Positions 10,156 to 18,722 of a stretch of DNA of 61,770 nt are shown here, in pieces. Within the stretch, counting starts at the first letter, position 1. Every line of letters starts with the position of its first letter. A program made the translations under genes and the position numbers. The stretch is taken from positions 1 to 61,770 of the IMG/VR virus record IMGVR_UViG_3300023301_000009; one strand, given 5' to 3'. Under the pieces are notes generated by a model, which had not been told where the DNA came from, did not search any database, and saw only the letters and a program-made list of their open reading frames with translations. This DNA is from a virus.

Positions 10156-11104
10156 CGTTCATCCTCAGTAGGGTAACAAGCGCGTCGAGCGCAGGCTTAG
10201 TCGAAGGTTGCATGTGCAAAACGATGCACGCAGAAATTTTTCCTTTGGGCGCACCCGATAACAAATGCGCGTTTCGCAGTGCTTGTGTTTGGGAGCGCGT
10301 GTCACCTTGGCCATACACAGATAGGCTGAACACATCAGCAGCGTTTGCCGTAGCAGCGAGCACGTCCGTTACTTTCAGCACGTCGTCTATCTGCCCTGTA
10401 ATCTTGTCCAGCCGCTTCTTAATCACCCCAATAGCTTTTTTGATAAAGTCGACTTGGGACTCCGCCATAGTCAGCGAGGCTTTGGCGTTCTTCAAGAATT
10501 GGACCGGTACGCTCAGGACTCCAAGCTCGGATAGCTTTAGTGAGCGCCAGTCCGGTGCCATGCCTTGCCCACCGAAACTTGCTGTTGTTGCACGCTCCCT
10601 AATCTCCTCATCCGACATGACCTCGAATTCGATGGGGATGCCAAATAGCTCCATGAAGGGCTTGAACAGGTCTATAAGCTCTTGTAGCGAATCCATTGTA
10701 GCAATAACAATGTAAGACGCAAAGTACGTCTCCGAGCTTTTTGCTTGTGGCCGCTCATCGTCTGTCTTGTCATAATAGCTTTGGGCTACCTTTGCTAGCG
10801 TGCCCTCAACCGTATCAGCTTGGCGATATGACTTTGGGATAACCCATGTCATGCCAAGCTCCGTTTCATCAAACAGCTCCAGCGCTTTATCAATCGCAGC
10901 AATCACCGCTTTAAGGGCTTGTGCCGCTAGGTCAACGTCCGCGCTCCGCGTGAGTAGTGCAGCTTCCAACGCCGTCGTCACAACGGCGATCGCGTCCCCT
11001 AGTGTCCCTACAACTGAGTCGATGGCTGACACCGCATCTGTGATCTCGCTTCCGATAAGCTCCGACAACGCTGGGGTGCCCCATTTGGTTTCTATCTGTG
11101 CCAT
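10148..11104 (-). CDS. Tail/baseplate-region helical protein, unknown
   Basis: A 318-residue, strongly alpha-helical protein, Ala/Val-rich in the first 120 residues with heptad-like spacing, so probably a coiled-coil oligomer. No named family was recognised. The ATG at 11104 is preceded by GAGGA about 9 bases upstream, and the start lies inside the end of the neighbouring 139-residue frame. The position between spike and gp25 genes suggests a baseplate accessory or internal tail protein. Confidence 0.7.
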   Translation of the reverse strand: MAQIETKWGTPALSELIGSEITDAVSAIDSVVGTLGDAIAVVTTALEAALLTRSADVDLAAQALKAVIAAIDKALELFDETELGMTWVIPKSYRQADTVEGTLAKVAQSYYDKTDDERPQAKSSETYFASYIVIATMDSLQELIDLFKPFMELFGIPIEFEVMSDEEIRERATTASFGGQGMAPDWRSLKLSELGVLSVPVQFLKNAKASLTMAESQVDFIKKAIGVIKKRLDKITGQIDDVLKVTDVLAATANAADVFSLSVYGQGDTRSQTQALRNAHLLSGAPKGKISACIVLHMQPSTKPALDALVTLLRMNDE

Positions 11105-11351
11105 GTAGTTGCTTCCTCTTTGCGGTCTGGGCGAGTGCGTGTATCTGCATCGCAGCTTTGCACGTTGCTACCCAGCCGACCAGCTTTAATGCAGACCCGA
11201 TGCTCTCGGATAGTGGGCGGTTCAGCGTCACATCTTCACCGGACAACGCTTGCCCAATTTTTATAAAATCGTCGCGGACGGTGGTCATGAATACTGTCGA
11301 CGAGTCACCCCAAGGTACGGGAATCTTGTCTAGCACCTTAACCATACTCAT
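10932..11351 (-). CDS. Small tail-region protein with out-of-frame-looking tail
   Basis: A 139-residue frame starting at ATG 11351 behind GGGAG. The first about 82 residues look like a normal protein (KVLDKIPVPWGDSS, then SESIGSALKLVGWVATCKAA). After residue 82 composition changes to Arg/Cys/His-rich and overlaps the start of the 318-residue gene by 173 bases. Either the two genes truly overlap this far, or a frameshift (biological or a sequencing error) should join or truncate the frame. Function unknown. Confidence 0.5.
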   Translation of the reverse strand: MSMVKVLDKIPVPWGDSSTVFMTTVRDDFIKIGQALSGEDVTLNRPLSESIGSALKLVGWVATCKAAMQIHALAQTAKRKQLHGTDRNQMGHPSVVGAYRKRDHRCGVSHRLSCRDTRGRDRRCDDGVGSCTTHAERGR

Positions 11352-11608
11352 GTAATGCTCCCAACACCTGTACCCGGTCCAGTGGTCACGCCGGTCTGAG
11401 CTGCCGGAGACCCTGCTGTAGCGACGGGCGTTCCCGGAGCCACAGTCACATTCACCGTCGCTTGTCTTATGTACGCGTCTATTGCCATCGCTATTTTCTG
11501 GTTCTTCTGCTGGATGCGCTGTTTGACGTCTGGTTCTACCTCAGCGCCCTGCACCTCCATGTCGATATCGGTCAAGTTGGCTGCTAGCTTTGTTGGATTC
11601 AACGGCAT
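11348..11608 (-). CDS. Small Thr/Ala/Gly-tailed baseplate-region protein
   Basis: An 86-residue protein. Residues 1-50 are helical with KQRIQQKNQKIAMAIDAYI; the last 35 are low-complexity Val/Thr/Pro/Gly. No family recognised. The ATG has no strong Shine-Dalgarno site; instead a TTTACAAACACAGG box ends 17 bases before it, as at a few other starts in this window. It lies directly after the spike gene and may be a spike-associated or structural protein. Confidence 0.6.
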   Translation of the reverse strand: MPLNPTKLAANLTDIDMEVQGAEVEPDVKQRIQQKNQKIAMAIDAYIRQATVNVTVAPGTPVATAGSPAAQTGVTTGPGTGVGSIT

Positions 11609-11636
11609 GATGGTTTACCTGTGTTTGTAAATAACT

Positions 11637-13046
11637 CTAACCTTTAGAGACGTGTACGGTATCTGAAAGTATAGCAGGTCGAGCCTTCGGACTGGTAGGA
11701 GCCAAGTATTGTGCTTGCAACATCTTGATTTGTGGCGTGAGCACTCCGGCCATCGCAGCCGAAGTGTACGATGGACTGAACCACGGGTGTCCATGGGCCA
11801 AGTAATCTGAAAGCCATATATCCAGAAAACTCACAAGGTCGTTCAAGAACCCCGAAAGCTGATCTCCCATAACAGATGGCTCAAACGCGTCCGCACTCAG
11901 GTTCCCAATATTCACGAATGGCCCATCGTCGCCCACAAGGGCAATAGGTGACTGAGCAAGTGAGGACAACGGCTGTACGTCAATACCCATTTTGCTCACC
12001 GAGCCAGTCATGTCGGAAGCGAACATCTCCAGCCTACCATTAAGCACGCCCAATTCTGCTGTCAATGTCGACGCCCCCTTTACGTTCATCGCGTTGCTGA
12101 AAATTAAAGAGCCGGAACCTGCCACGGTCAACAGCAGATTGTCTTGTACTCCTACGTTCATGGCCTTGCCCGAGACCACCTCAAAATTGTTCAACGATTC
12201 AAAGGAAGTACTACCTGCCACCTCGTAACGTAAGTCACCGTCAACTGTGTGCGCCTCATCTCCTGATACACCCCACGTTAGGCTGCTGCCTACCGAGCGC
12301 TCAGATTTTCCTTCTACAGTATGCGTGTGGTTCCCCTTAATTTCGCTCAGGTCGTCTGCTGAAACCTTGCGTGTGCTTGGCCCATCAACTATCTCAGATT
12401 TTCCGACGCTGTATTCTATTTTGTTGCCGGGGGATACGACGTGTATCGACCCATCCGGCTGGATTTCTATGTACCCGCCTTTGGCATGCGATATCTGAAT
12501 TCGCTCAGCTCCGGGCGTGTCATCGAATTCTATAATATGCCCACCCGGTGTCTTGCGTACTTTGTTGTTCGGGTACTCCGCAGCGTAATTCGATTCTGGC
12601 ACGCCGCTCGTTCCCCGAAGCGTTCCACCAACATCGCTGCTGTCCTTGTGTCCTCTCGCCCTGCGTGCCACGGGGTTTGGGTCTTGCTGCGTCACTGGTG
12701 CTTCGGCTACAGGGGAACCATCTGACGGTCGACCCAAGGGGTTGGGCGAAAAGAAGAACCCCGTGTAAATTGGGTAGGCTGCTTTACCCTCCTCAAACTC
12801 CATCCAGACACCTGCGTCTATCGGAGGCACGTTTACGTCCCCGTTCTCCGGGTGCCCGCCCGATGGGAAGCAAGGCATGGCCCAAGGGCTTAAATCATTT
12901 CCATAAACGGTTGGACAGTACACGCGGACGCGCCCCAGCTCCTTGGGGTCTTTGTTACTCTTTACCACCGCCCTAACTTTACCGAAGTGCCTGCCCGCAA
13001 ACCTGTCGAAAAATTCTGTTGGGCCGAGCAAGTAGTTACTGCTCAT
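11637..13046 (-). CDS. Baseplate spike (gp5/VgrG-like OB fold with beta-helix)
   Basis: A 469-residue protein. Near the N-terminus is a gp5-type OB fold (VRAVVKSNKDPKELGRVRVY, then PWAMPCFPSGG, and VWMEFEEGKAAYPIYTGFFF). Residues about 160-300 contain repeated short strands (NHTHTVEGKSE, DEAHTVDGDLRYEV) characteristic of the spike beta-helix. Together they form the central membrane-piercing spike. I start at ATG 13046 because AAGGA is 7 bases upstream; a GTG one codon earlier is possible. It follows the hub gene, as in other contractile injection machines. Confidence 0.88.
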   Translation of the reverse strand: MSSNYLLGPTEFFDRFAGRHFGKVRAVVKSNKDPKELGRVRVYCPTVYGNDLSPWAMPCFPSGGHPENGDVNVPPIDAGVWMEFEEGKAAYPIYTGFFFSPNPLGRPSDGSPVAEAPVTQQDPNPVARRARGHKDSSDVGGTLRGTSGVPESNYAAEYPNNKVRKTPGGHIIEFDDTPGAERIQISHAKGGYIEIQPDGSIHVVSPGNKIEYSVGKSEIVDGPSTRKVSADDLSEIKGNHTHTVEGKSERSVGSSLTWGVSGDEAHTVDGDLRYEVAGSTSFESLNNFEVVSGKAMNVGVQDNLLLTVAGSGSLIFSNAMNVKGASTLTAELGVLNGRLEMFASDMTGSVSKMGIDVQPLSSLAQSPIALVGDDGPFVNIGNLSADAFEPSVMGDQLSGFLNDLVSFLDIWLSDYLAHGHPWFSPSYTSAAMAGVLTPQIKMLQAQYLAPTSPKARPAILSDTVHVSKG

Positions 13047-13048
13047 CA

Positions 13049-14488
13049 CTATTTCCTTTGTGCGTTACCAAATTTGTCAATCGTGACTGTCGTCGCACCT
13101 TGCACGTCACTGCTCCACATCTCCGCGTAGTCCGGTGTCGTCTCTTCCTCAGTCGGCTGGGGCACAAAGTAATTTCCTGACCCTAAGTTTCCCGGTTCCG
13201 TAACCGCAGGCTTGGACTTCTTTCTGACCCAGCCGCTCTTCATTGTAACCGTAGTCTTAAACCCTGTGCTAAATTCATGCTTCACCTTCGCAGCGCGGTA
13301 GTCCCCATCTACCTTCTTTCCTGCTCCAAGAAATGACACCTTCTGCTTTGGCTTAAACCACATCGACCCCATCATGAGTCCGACCTCAAGCTCTACCACG
13401 GACGACCCGCGTGCGACCCCTTTAGCAACCCGCACCTTTTCCGCTCGCTTTTTATTCTCGTGCTCCGCTCCCGCAGGCTCGCGTGTTGGTTCTGGTTCAG
13501 CGGAGCCGGATGCTTCAAACACGACCCTGTTTCCGTAGGCGTCAATCTTCACGCGCTGCGTGCTCGCCTTTGGTTTTTTCTCTTTGGGCGTTTCTTTCTT
13601 ATACGCGCTGTCGAACACACTCCCTTGCAGCATGTCCTTCACCCCTGCGTCCGTCCCAACCATCTGGGAAAGCGTATCAGTAGGACTCCACGCGGTGCTA
13701 GCCAAAGAGTGGGGCATTACAATGGCGACAGCTTTGTCTACTTTGGACTGCGCGTTCTTTAAGTCTGCCGGAAGTTTCGGCCCTGCCTGCTTAACGCGAG
13801 GTTTGCGCTCCTTTAGCTTGAGCGACGTGGTGTTAGCATCTGCTCTGTTATATCGTAGTTCAATAACCCCCAATGATTTTCTGGCGAAAGGCGGCGAGAA
13901 CATTACCTTGCCGCGAGCGCATGTCATGTGCCACCCATACTGGTTCGCTATCGTCTGAAGGAATTGCGCGTCCGTCTCTCCGGTCTGTACGAGCGCGTAG
14001 TCTGCGTCGATGGGTATATCCAAAGCCCCGTCATCGTTAGCCTCAAACTCGACGTCGTAGCCGTGGCTACGAACGATCTCCTCCAACACGCTTTTAACAG
14101 TCCCTTTGGTTATGACTCGCTTTGTCGCGCTGCTTGCGAGCTTGGAGCCTTGGCGTGCTTTGATCTTTAGCTTCGCGTCCCCGCTCACTGTGGTCACGTC
14201 CACGTCTTCGATATCAAAAGGCCCCCGCGACTCATAGCTTGTTCTGTATCCGCAGTATAGCATTACGCTCTGGCCGCGTCTGAAATATGGCTTGTTCAAG
14301 TGATTGGCGTCGGGGTCAAAATAATCCAACGTGAGCTGCGCGCGTTGGTTCTCCGTCTCTTCCAGAATTACGCTGCGAATATTACGGTGCTGCTCGCCCG
14401 TCATTTTCTCGCCATTTATCTCCACCCGGAAATATGGCTCTAATTCCACCATCAGGCTCGGCGAGTATATATACTTCAGCACGTTCAT
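13049..14488 (-). CDS. Baseplate hub protein (gpD / T4 gp27-like)
   Basis: A 479-residue hub protein of the phage late-control D family. Visible features are the first tube-like domain (PYFRVEINGEKM, TLDYFDPDANHLN, GQSVMLYCGY), the middle RGPFDIEDVDVTT strand, the GTVKSVLEEIVRSHG helix and the TDAQFLQTIANQYGWHM segment that is nearly diagnostic of gpD/VgrG N-termini. The C-terminus adds a Lys-rich linker and strand region. The hub forms the platform between tail tube and spike; its neighbours are the LysM protein and the spike. Confidence 0.9.
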   Translation of the reverse strand: MNVLKYIYSPSLMVELEPYFRVEINGEKMTGEQHRNIRSVILEETENQRAQLTLDYFDPDANHLNKPYFRRGQSVMLYCGYRTSYESRGPFDIEDVDVTTVSGDAKLKIKARQGSKLASSATKRVITKGTVKSVLEEIVRSHGYDVEFEANDDGALDIPIDADYALVQTGETDAQFLQTIANQYGWHMTCARGKVMFSPPFARKSLGVIELRYNRADANTTSLKLKERKPRVKQAGPKLPADLKNAQSKVDKAVAIVMPHSLASTAWSPTDTLSQMVGTDAGVKDMLQGSVFDSAYKKETPKEKKPKASTQRVKIDAYGNRVVFEASGSAEPEPTREPAGAEHENKKRAEKVRVAKGVARGSSVVELEVGLMMGSMWFKPKQKVSFLGAGKKVDGDYRAAKVKHEFSTGFKTTVTMKSGWVRKKSKPAVTEPGNLGSGNYFVPQPTEEETTPDYAEMWSSDVQGATTVTIDKFGNAQRK

Positions 14489-14820
14489 GAAAACTCCAGC
14501 CCAGCATACGTCAACGGCGGCACGTTAATATTCTCTCCAATAGGCAGCTCGGTTACGTCGTACACCTGTGGATTAAAATCGGCGAGCACGTACCAAAGCA
14601 TAGGGTCGCTGTAAAAGCGGTACGCGAGTATCTGGTATGTCTCGCCTTCTCGAACGCGGTACTGGACCATACCGTCGACTGGGGCGAAGGTCGTGTACCT
14701 ACGACCAAACACCCTATCAACGCGCTCCGGCGAATCCCCAGATAACGCACCCGGAGAATACTGGGCTGCCCTCTCGATGCGTGCCTGCATGTACCGGGAC
14801 TTGGTATATATTTTAGCCAC
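14485..14820 (-). CDS. LysM-containing baseplate protein (gp53-like)
   Basis: A protein of about 111 residues ending in a LysM domain (YRVREGETYQILAYRFYSD, LWYVLADFNP, LPIGENINVPP). In phages such proteins bind the inner tube or hub and bridge it to the wedges. Two GTG starts exist: 14829 has no clear ribosome site, while 14820 has AGGTGA 5 bases before it, so I prefer 14820. The frame overlaps the preceding tube-adaptor gene and the hub gene, implying coupled translation. Confidence 0.85.
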   Translation of the reverse strand: MAKIYTKSRYMQARIERAAQYSPGALSGDSPERVDRVFGRRYTTFAPVDGMVQYRVREGETYQILAYRFYSDPMLWYVLADFNPQVYDVTELPIGENINVPPLTYAGLEFS

Positions 14821-15337
14821 TAAGCTCACCTGCGTATTGGCGGATTCGTTCGAGGAAGGCGACGTCGTTCTGTACGCCCGTGGAGATCACGGTAAACTGG
14901 AGCGACGCCCGAAGCGACACTGTGTTCATCTGCCGGTCCATGATTTCATGGGTGAACTTGATCCGGGGGATAATGACATCCCAAGGGTGCTTGCCAATAA
15001 CGAGTTTCGCCCGGCCCGGTGACACGAACTGTGTGGACTCGATTCCAAAGTCGGGGCCGGGAGACGCAAACAGCTCAAGGCGTGCCCGAGACTCCTCCAC
15101 GTTGTTCTCACCGTCCCTTCCATAGAATAGCAGATCCATTTTAATCGTGCGCTCGCCTATTTTATTAAATGACGCAGATGGCAAGAACTGACCGGGGGAA
15201 TCGCTGAGGTTCCAGTCGACGCCTAGCTCCTCCTCATATTTTGTCGGGTTAAACTGGAACTCAAGCTGGTCGACCACGGAGTCTTTCACAATGCGGTAGA
15301 GCTTGCCTTTTTCTAGTGGGGACTGTCCATAGCTCAT
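14813..15337 (-). CDS. Contractile-tail tube adaptor (CIS_tube-like)
   Basis: A 174-residue protein with the LEFQFNPTKYEEEL motif near residue 25, seen in contractile injection system tube/LysM adaptor proteins, followed by KMDLLFYGRDGENN and GKHPWDVIIPRI beta segments. It should form the transition between tail tube and baseplate hub together with the LysM protein just downstream. The start has AGGAG and lies behind a variant TGACAAACA box in the intergenic gap after the tape measure gene. Confidence 0.8.
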   Translation of the reverse strand: MSYGQSPLEKGKLYRIVKDSVVDQLEFQFNPTKYEEELGVDWNLSDSPGQFLPSASFNKIGERTIKMDLLFYGRDGENNVEESRARLELFASPGPDFGIESTQFVSPGRAKLVIGKHPWDVIIPRIKFTHEIMDRQMNTVSLRASLQFTVISTGVQNDVAFLERIRQYAGELSG

Positions 15338-15363
15338 AACGCTATTCTCCTGTTTGTCAGAAA

Positions 15364-18300
15364 CTACCCGAGGTTCATGCCCTCGACCTTATCTCGAATC
15401 TTGTCACCAAGACGTTCCGATAACAACTCAACCAAATCGTCTAGGCCCTTGTCGTCTAGTGAGCTTGGGTCAACCCGTAAATTATCAATCTGTATTGGGA
15501 CTGTGACACTCACCGTGTGTGCCTCACTTCTGAGTTCACTGCTGTTGCTGCTTGAGTTCTCCACACTCGTCTGTTCTAGCACACGCATTGGGGACTCGGC
15601 CCTCGCTGGTTCAGCAGGCCCTTGGCCCGTGAACGCGCTAATACCTAGCCCGTCGGAAGCACTTGGAAAATCACCAAGAAGGTCTGCCCAAAAGCCTGGC
15701 ACGCTTCCACCGCCTGAATCAGCAACACCACTTATCTGCGCTTGGATATGGCTTGTGACTCCTGAGATAGCTTGGTCGACCGGCGCTTTCGCGCTGCGCA
15801 TCCCATCGGCCAGCATCTCCATGATGTTGCCACCCGCCTCGTCTGGGGGATTGTTCCGTAGCGGTCCTGCCTTGGCTGGGGAGAATGGTAGGAACTCGCG
15901 AACGCTGCTGACCGCTTCACCCATTGCACCTTTGACGGATTCGACTCCGGCCATGATGCCTTTGCGTATTGACTCCATAATTGACATACCAGCCCCGAAC
16001 CACGTATCCGGTGATAGCATCAGGTCAATGACACCACCCCAGAACGACACAACCCAATCCTTGTACGCAAGGAAGCCGCCTTTGACCAAGTTCCAAACAC
16101 CTTGGATTCCTACCCAGACAGCAGTAGCAGCACTGATGAACGCATCCTTAATAGTTGTACCTAGGCCACTAAAGAACTGTGTGATCTTTGCCCAATGGTC
16201 ATAGATTTTCTTCACGATTAGAACTATTGCGCCAATGATCAGCGCGGGGATACCGAGGAACAGCGCAGCAACGCCTGCGACGACCGCTATCGTGACATCG
16301 AGTATATCAAAGAATCCGCCCGTCCACGCGTCGACTGTTCCCCACAACGTATTTCGCAAATTCCACACCCATACAACCAGTGCAATAATTGCCGCGACCA
16401 GAAGTAAAGGCCATAGCACCATCACTGCTCCAAGCACTCCCACGACTAGCATCGCAGCCGCCAGCACAAGCATAACCCCTACCACAACGCCAAGCACGGC
16501 ACCCAACCATTTGAGTATGCCACCCATATTCTCTAGCATGCCTTTGGAGAACTCGACGTAGCCTAACATCTCCGCAATGGCGTCTACGAAGCCTAGAACT
16601 TTCTCGACGAGCCAACCTAGCACTGAACCCACCACCCCCATGACAGGAAGGAAACTCGACTTGAACCCATCCACCCATTCCTTAGCCAAGTGCCACGCGA
16701 CTGTGAATGTTTTACCTAGGTCTTTGGCTGTGTCACTCATCTCATCCCAACGCTCAGTGCTTACCCCTTTGCCGCTGATGACCCCGCGAATTAACTCCCA
16801 TGCGTGCACAACGTCTGTGACCCAGCCGTCAATAAAGTCTTTCAGTCCACCAAAATTTTCCCGATATGCCAAGGCCACTAGTGCGGTGGCCGCAACGATC
16901 GCGGACATCGCAAGGAGCACTGGGGTGATGGCAGCAAGCAGCGGCAGTAGTGCAGTCTCAAACAGCGCAGCTCCCGCAGCCGCAAAACTAAACCCTCCGC
17001 CTGCTACAGCGCCCGTAGGACCAAGAATCATCATTGCGCCCTGTGCGCCAGCCATAGCGCCAATGCCAACAGCTAAGATGGCAGCCAGTGCGGCCACCGC
17101 TACGGTCAGTCCTATAAACGCTTTAGCGAGGATTGGGTTCGCAGTAATAAGGCTCGTAATCACGTTGAGCAGGGGCGTCGCAAAGTCAAGTACGGGCACC
17201 ACGAAGGACTTGACCAGTTTACCTACAGCTATTTTCAAAAGGTCGATTGTGCTTGAGAGAATATTCCCTTTCCCCGTGACAGTGTTGAGAAAATTAGCCT
17301 GCGCAGCTTTGGCATCCCCATCTGCGGCCTCAATCCCTTGGGCGAACTCGTTGAAACTTTTCATCCCCTTATTCTTCATGAATTGTAGCTGCTTCTGAAA
17401 CATCTCGACAGCGCGCGCGTCCATGCCCTTAAACAAGTTCATGCCCACGTCAGCCTGTGACATTCCCTCGTCCATAGACTTCTGCATCTTGCCCGTGATG
17501 TTATCAATCAAGTCTGGGAGTGTGTTCATCTCTCCTGTCAGTTCATTGATAAAATCGCCTTTTTCGATACCTAGCGCGGTGAGCGCCTTAAACTTGTCCC
17601 CATTCCCACTTTCTAGTCCCTTGAGCACTTGCGGAATGGTGCGACTCAGCCCTCGTACCATCTGGGCAGACCTGCCCGCCGTTGTACCCATCGTGCGCAG
17701 TGCGCCAACCGTAGCTAGAATGTCCGCTGGGGCAGTATCCTTAAACGTGGTCGCAGTAGCACCAAGGCCACGCATGACTTGGTTCATCTCCGTCATGGAC
17801 AACTTTGACTTGTTCGTGAGGCGAATTAGCATATCCATCGTATGCCCTGTGCCCTCCGCTCCAGTCTGTAGCACTGCCATAGCGTTTGTCGCTAGGTCAG
17901 CAGCTTCCTCAAGCTCCACCGCTCCTGCCGACGCAGATGAAAACGCCTGTGTGCTGTCGATGGCCGAGAGCGCTTCTTTTGCTGAAAGCCCCGACTGGAG
18001 TAGGTTGGTAAACGCATCCTCGATATCCCTTGTCGTGAACTCAGTTTCGCGACCTAATTTTTGGATACGTTCTTCAATAAGGTCGAAGTCTTTGACTAGG
18101 CCCGGAAGCTGCGCACGGTCTCCGATCTTGCCCATGACCACTTCGATGTTATTCAGCCCCACCTCGTGCTCAGCGTATGAGTCCAGCGAGGATTCTAGCA
18201 CTGAGGTGATACCTGTAGCTATACCAGTGAGTGCACGTTGGGCCATTTGTAGCCCTTGGACCATGCGCTCGCTTTCATTAGTGACGTTCGTAGCCGCGTC

Positions 18301-18438
18301 GTCGAACTGGTCCATCCCCGTTTTGGCGCCATGCCCTGCCTGCTTCACTTGGTCCAGACCGTCACCAAGACGCCGCGCACTAGTGATCGCACCCTTGGCG
18401 TTTAGTTCTAGCTCAATTCCAATTACGCTGCCAGCCAT
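15364..18438 (-). CDS. Tail tape measure protein
   Basis: A 1024-residue tape measure of the TP901/P2 gpT type. It has an N-terminal helical region with heptads, a conserved tape-measure block (TEFTTRDIEDAFTNLLQSGL; AADLATNAMAVLQ; GLGATATTFKDTAPADILA), and long hydrophobic stretches around residues 440-525 and 645-745 predicted to insert in the host membrane on ejection. The C-terminal region has LPFSPAKAGPLR, a motif recurring in tape measures. Length predicts tail length. It follows the tail-assembly chaperone pair, the canonical order. Confidence 0.95.
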   Translation of the reverse strand: MAGSVIGIELELNAKGAITSARRLGDGLDQVKQAGHGAKTGMDQFDDAATNVTNESERMVQGLQMAQRALTGIATGITSVLESSLDSYAEHEVGLNNIEVVMGKIGDRAQLPGLVKDFDLIEERIQKLGRETEFTTRDIEDAFTNLLQSGLSAKEALSAIDSTQAFSSASAGAVELEEAADLATNAMAVLQTGAEGTGHTMDMLIRLTNKSKLSMTEMNQVMRGLGATATTFKDTAPADILATVGALRTMGTTAGRSAQMVRGLSRTIPQVLKGLESGNGDKFKALTALGIEKGDFINELTGEMNTLPDLIDNITGKMQKSMDEGMSQADVGMNLFKGMDARAVEMFQKQLQFMKNKGMKSFNEFAQGIEAADGDAKAAQANFLNTVTGKGNILSSTIDLLKIAVGKLVKSFVVPVLDFATPLLNVITSLITANPILAKAFIGLTVAVAALAAILAVGIGAMAGAQGAMMILGPTGAVAGGGFSFAAAGAALFETALLPLLAAITPVLLAMSAIVAATALVALAYRENFGGLKDFIDGWVTDVVHAWELIRGVISGKGVSTERWDEMSDTAKDLGKTFTVAWHLAKEWVDGFKSSFLPVMGVVGSVLGWLVEKVLGFVDAIAEMLGYVEFSKGMLENMGGILKWLGAVLGVVVGVMLVLAAAMLVVGVLGAVMVLWPLLLVAAIIALVVWVWNLRNTLWGTVDAWTGGFFDILDVTIAVVAGVAALFLGIPALIIGAIVLIVKKIYDHWAKITQFFSGLGTTIKDAFISAATAVWVGIQGVWNLVKGGFLAYKDWVVSFWGGVIDLMLSPDTWFGAGMSIMESIRKGIMAGVESVKGAMGEAVSSVREFLPFSPAKAGPLRNNPPDEAGGNIMEMLADGMRSAKAPVDQAISGVTSHIQAQISGVADSGGGSVPGFWADLLGDFPSASDGLGISAFTGQGPAEPARAESPMRVLEQTSVENSSSNSSELRSEAHTVSVTVPIQIDNLRVDPSSLDDKGLDDLVELLSERLGDKIRDKVEGMNLG

Positions 18439-18452
18439 GTCTCCGTCCGCTG

Positions 18453-18722
18453 TTAGTGTTTGCTCCTCGCCTTTCGAGTCTGCTGTCTTTGTCGGTCCAT
18501 TATCTCCCCGAGTTCTTCTAGGAACATTTCACGCTTACGGACGGATAGGTGTAGCACCGTGTTGGGAGCCCATCCCCAATGCTGCGCGAAGCTGGCACAA
18601 ATTCTTACGAGATTCATCTCTTTTTGAGCCGTCCACGTGCGCCACTCTTCGTAGCCCTCTTCGGTGCCTTGTTCCCCCCGCGAATAAAATTTGCTGGGGA
18701 AATGCTCGCAAGCCATGACCAA
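18453..18722 (-). CDS. Tail-assembly chaperone second frame (gpT-like extension)
   Basis: An open frame of 89 codons in the -1 frame of the upstream 276-residue gene, overlapping its last 109 bases. It probably has no free start of its own. A C AAA AAG run at 18620..18626, one codon before the upstream stop, or a G6 run at 18674..18679, would move ribosomes into it by -1. Alternatively an ATG that overlaps the stop (ATGA at about 18614) could start a 54-residue protein beginning MNLVRICASF. Position between tube and tape measure matches the frameshifted chaperones of many phages. Confidence 0.65.
   Translation of the reverse strand: MVMACEHFPSKFYSRGEQGTEEGYEEWRTWTAQKEMNLVRICASFAQHWGWAPNTVLHLSVRKREMFLEELGEIMDRQRQQTRKARSKH

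Noticed and set aside
17423-18718. Long plus-strand open frame of 431 codons
   Set aside because: It is the antisense of the tape measure gene, has Ser/Ala/Pro-rich shadow composition and no ribosome site; no plus-strand promoter precedes it.
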